From: Burkholderiales bacterium
Lineage (GTDB): Bacteria > Pseudomonadota > Gammaproteobacteria > Burkholderiales > Burkholderiaceae_C
Assembly (NCBI GenBank): GCA_025354615.1
Contig: JANXMO010000567.1
Coordinates: 1 to 7,721 of the forward strand
Direction: 5' to 3'
Length of the DNA: 7,721 nucleotides
Part shown: positions 6,340 to 7,721 of the stretch, one piece after another
Layout of the letters: each line of letters begins with the position of its first letter
Position numbering within the stretch: the stretch's first letter is position 1
Notes under the pieces: generated by a model
Told to the model about the DNA's origin: nothing
The model's database searches: none
Seen by the model: only the letters and a program-made list of their open reading frames with translations
Program-made: the position numbers and the translations under genes

Positions 6340-7721
6340 CTACAAAACGGGACTCGCGGACCGCCTGCTCCGGCTGAAAAAGCGCGGATTCCAACGTGCT
6401 TTTTCAGCGGATATGGGCTGAGCCCTCAATTCCGCCGGTCCACGCCATGCGCTGCACATGAGAACCAACAGAAAGAGACCACCGGTTAACAAAGTTGTGA
6501 AAAACGAGGCGTTCGACAAGTTGATGATGTTGGGCATAGCCGCAGCACAAGCAACTCTTAAATTGACAGCAGGAATAAGACTGTCGAACCAACGCAAAGT
6601 AAACCCGATGAAGGCACCGATCAATACAACGCCCAACAGCCCTGCAGCTGCAATGCCGTCAGTGGCAAAGAAATTGGCGTTGGCATTCATGTCGAGATTC
6701 ATGGACTGCCCGATGACTTCACCAACGGATACGGCGTAAGGGTAAGAAACAAAGGTGCTGACGACGTTGATGTGCGAATAAAGGGTATGGAGATTTTGAG
6801 AAAAGAAATCATAATAAGTGCCGGTAATTGCACCGACCATGCCATATGTACGCATAAAAACAATTGCAGAAATATTTTCGTATAGAACTGAATCTTCCGC
6901 GGTCGTCATCAACCCGAAAACAAGTGGCGCAATTAAACTGACTAATGCAAATATTGCAATTCCATGAAATTTAATCTTTTCGCGGCGTAGAACGAGCCAG
7001 TACATTGCCAAAATAATTACAATGGACAGCAAAATTGATTTCATTGCAAAGGTTGCATACACGAACAGCTGCCCCGCAATTCCGATCGCAAGGCAGAGCC
7101 GGTTCTTGTGCCGAAGGCCAATGGCCATCAACAAAGGATTGAAACAGCCGGACAACCACCCGGTTGCGTAACCAGCAAGATTTCCTACTGATAATTCGCC
7201 TGCCAAGCTGCGTTGCCCGTAAACGTCGGTAATGTCACTGAATGAAAGTGAACTACCAAATATGGCGAAAGAATATACAACCAAAATTATATAAAGGGCT
7301 GCAAATGTACATTTGAAAGTTGCGCGTGATATTCGCACCTTTACCTGTGAGGCTTTTATTCTGGGAATCCATATGATCAGAGAAAAGCTGATACCCACCG
7401 CAAAGCAAAGATCCAGTACGTCAGGCCGTAGTTCCTGCAAAATGGGGTATAAAACGACTGGAATATAAACGAAGAAGTAGATGCACCACGTTATGAAGGT
7501 TGAAAAGCGCTTGATATCCGTAGGCGTGAAGAAAGCAGGTGCAATTGCAATCAAAAAACAGATGGACAAGGTGGTGCCACTGACATTCCCCAAAGGAAAC
7601 CCCAAGTAATCCCATCGCCGGAGTTTTTCGACATAAATGTAATAGAGGAGCCAAAAACAGCTACATGCGAAAACGATCGCACAGATGCGTTCCCAATACC
7701 GTTTCAAAAAACTCAGTCGCC
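6340..7721 (-). CDS. Wzy-like polysaccharide polymerase, polytopic membrane protein (5' end at or beyond window edge)
   Basis: This protein of at least 455 residues has about eleven or twelve hydrophobic segments (roughly 8-26, 44-62, 72-92, 99-116, 133-151, 176-197, 203-240 as two, 247-267, 352-372 and 398-419, counted from the TTG at 7707). A large loop lies between about 270 and 350. That loop ends with DMNANANFFATDGIAAAGLLGV (339-360), resembling the Asn-Ala-Asn-Phe and following small-residue helix seen in many O-antigen and oligosaccharide repeat polymerases. Sequence conservation is poor in this group, so the call rests on topology, this motif and context. Wzx flippases have a different, more regular topology, and a ligase is a weaker alternative. 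The only usual start codon visible is TTG at 7707. The frame stays open to the window edge, so the true start may be upstream. AT-rich composition is typical of polymerase genes. The C-terminal 34 residues are basic and unusually GC-rich in DNA. Confidence 0.82.
   Translation of the reverse strand, partial: RLSFLKRYWERICAIVFACSCFWLLYYIYVEKLRRWDYLGFPLGNVSGTTLSICFLIAIAPAFFTPTDIKRFSTFITWCIYFFVYIPVVLYPILQELRPDVLDLCFAVGISFSLIIWIPRIKASQVKVRISRATFKCTFAALYIILVVYSFAIFGSSLSFSDITDVYGQRSLAGELSVGNLAGYATGWLSGCFNPLLMAIGLRHKNRLCLAIGIAGQLFVYATFAMKSILLSIVIILAMYWLVLRREKIKFHGIAIFALVSLIAPLVFGLMTTAEDSVLYENISAIVFMRTYGMVGAITGTYYDFFSQNLHTLYSHINVVSTFVSYPYAVSVGEVIGQSMNLDMNANANFFATDGIAAAGLLGVVLIGAFIGFTLRWFDSLIPAVNLRVACAAAMPNIINLSNASFFTTLLTGGLFLLVLMCSAWRGPAELRAQPISAEKARWNPRFFSRSRRSASPVL
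6373..6408. repeat. Perfect 11-base inverted repeat with 14-base loop in the polymerase 3' end
   Basis: GCTGAAAAAGC at 6373-6383 is the exact reverse complement of GCTTTTTCAGC at 6398-6408, separated by 14 bases. It falls in the codons for the basic C-terminal tail of the Wzy-like protein, about 35 bases before its stop. In the transcript it could form a hairpin with a five A-U core. No T-run follows, so it is not a standard intrinsic terminator. Confidence 0.7.

Noticed and set aside
6302..6394. N-terminal extension of the CgeB-like transferase from a TTG at 6394
   Set aside because: It would overlap the polymerase gene by 55 bases. The ATG at 6301 begins a natural Rossmann-type strand.
6373..6408. 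Intrinsic terminator at the inverted repeat
   Set aside because: The stem core is A-U rich, lies within coding sequence and is not followed by a U-run. All downstream genes are closely packed in the same direction.
1..7721. Transposase, tRNA, CRISPR array or operon-leader (JUMPstart-like) element
   Set aside because: I looked on both strands and found no transposase motifs, regular repeat arrays, tRNA-like cloverleaf or clear leader element. Every stretch over 50 bases is coding.

Overview
The window is part of a surface-polysaccharide (O-antigen or capsule-like) biosynthesis operon, probably from a betaproteobacterium of the Burkholderiales type. That guess rests on the WecA/WbpL-like initiating transferase, whose sequence style I associate with that order, and on the high GC of the right-hand genes. 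No gene in the window fixes the taxon.

All eight genes I can support lie on the minus strand, so transcription runs from high to low coordinates. In that order they are: a polytopic Wzy-like polymerase (to 6340, 5' end at or beyond the window edge); a CgeB-like glycosyltransferase (6301-5213); a small cupin protein (5166-4729); a DegT/DnrJ/EryC1 sugar aminotransferase (4732-3623); a class I SAM-dependent methyltransferase (3626-2853); a GT4-type glycosyltransferase (2848-1613); a GT2-type glycosyltransferase (1586-831); and an initiating sugar-phosphate transferase of the MraY/WecA family (797 to the window edge, C-terminus missing). The largest gap between genes is under 50 bases. Two junctions are 4-base ATGA overlaps. 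I see no internal promoter, terminator, RNA gene, CRISPR array or insertion sequence.

The inferred scheme is Wzy-dependent assembly. The initiating transferase loads a first sugar-1-phosphate on undecaprenyl phosphate, up to three glycosyltransferases extend it, and the polymerase joins the repeat units. The central cupin-aminotransferase-methyltransferase block most plausibly makes a nucleotide-linked 4-amino-4,6-dideoxy sugar (perosamine-like) and may N-methylate it. No flippase, chain-length regulator or nucleotide-sugar 4,6-dehydratase is present, so these must lie outside the window.

Base composition is mosaic. Sampled 60-base rows fall from 73% GC (601-660) and 62% (1441-1500) on the right-hand, promoter-distal end of the operon to 43% (2161-2220), 57% (4561-4620) and 30% (7261-7320). 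This fits a strain-variable, partly transferred core next to a more native distal end. I found no clearly unprecedented system. The most interesting candidate is the methylated amino-sugar module with its uncharacterised cupin partner.
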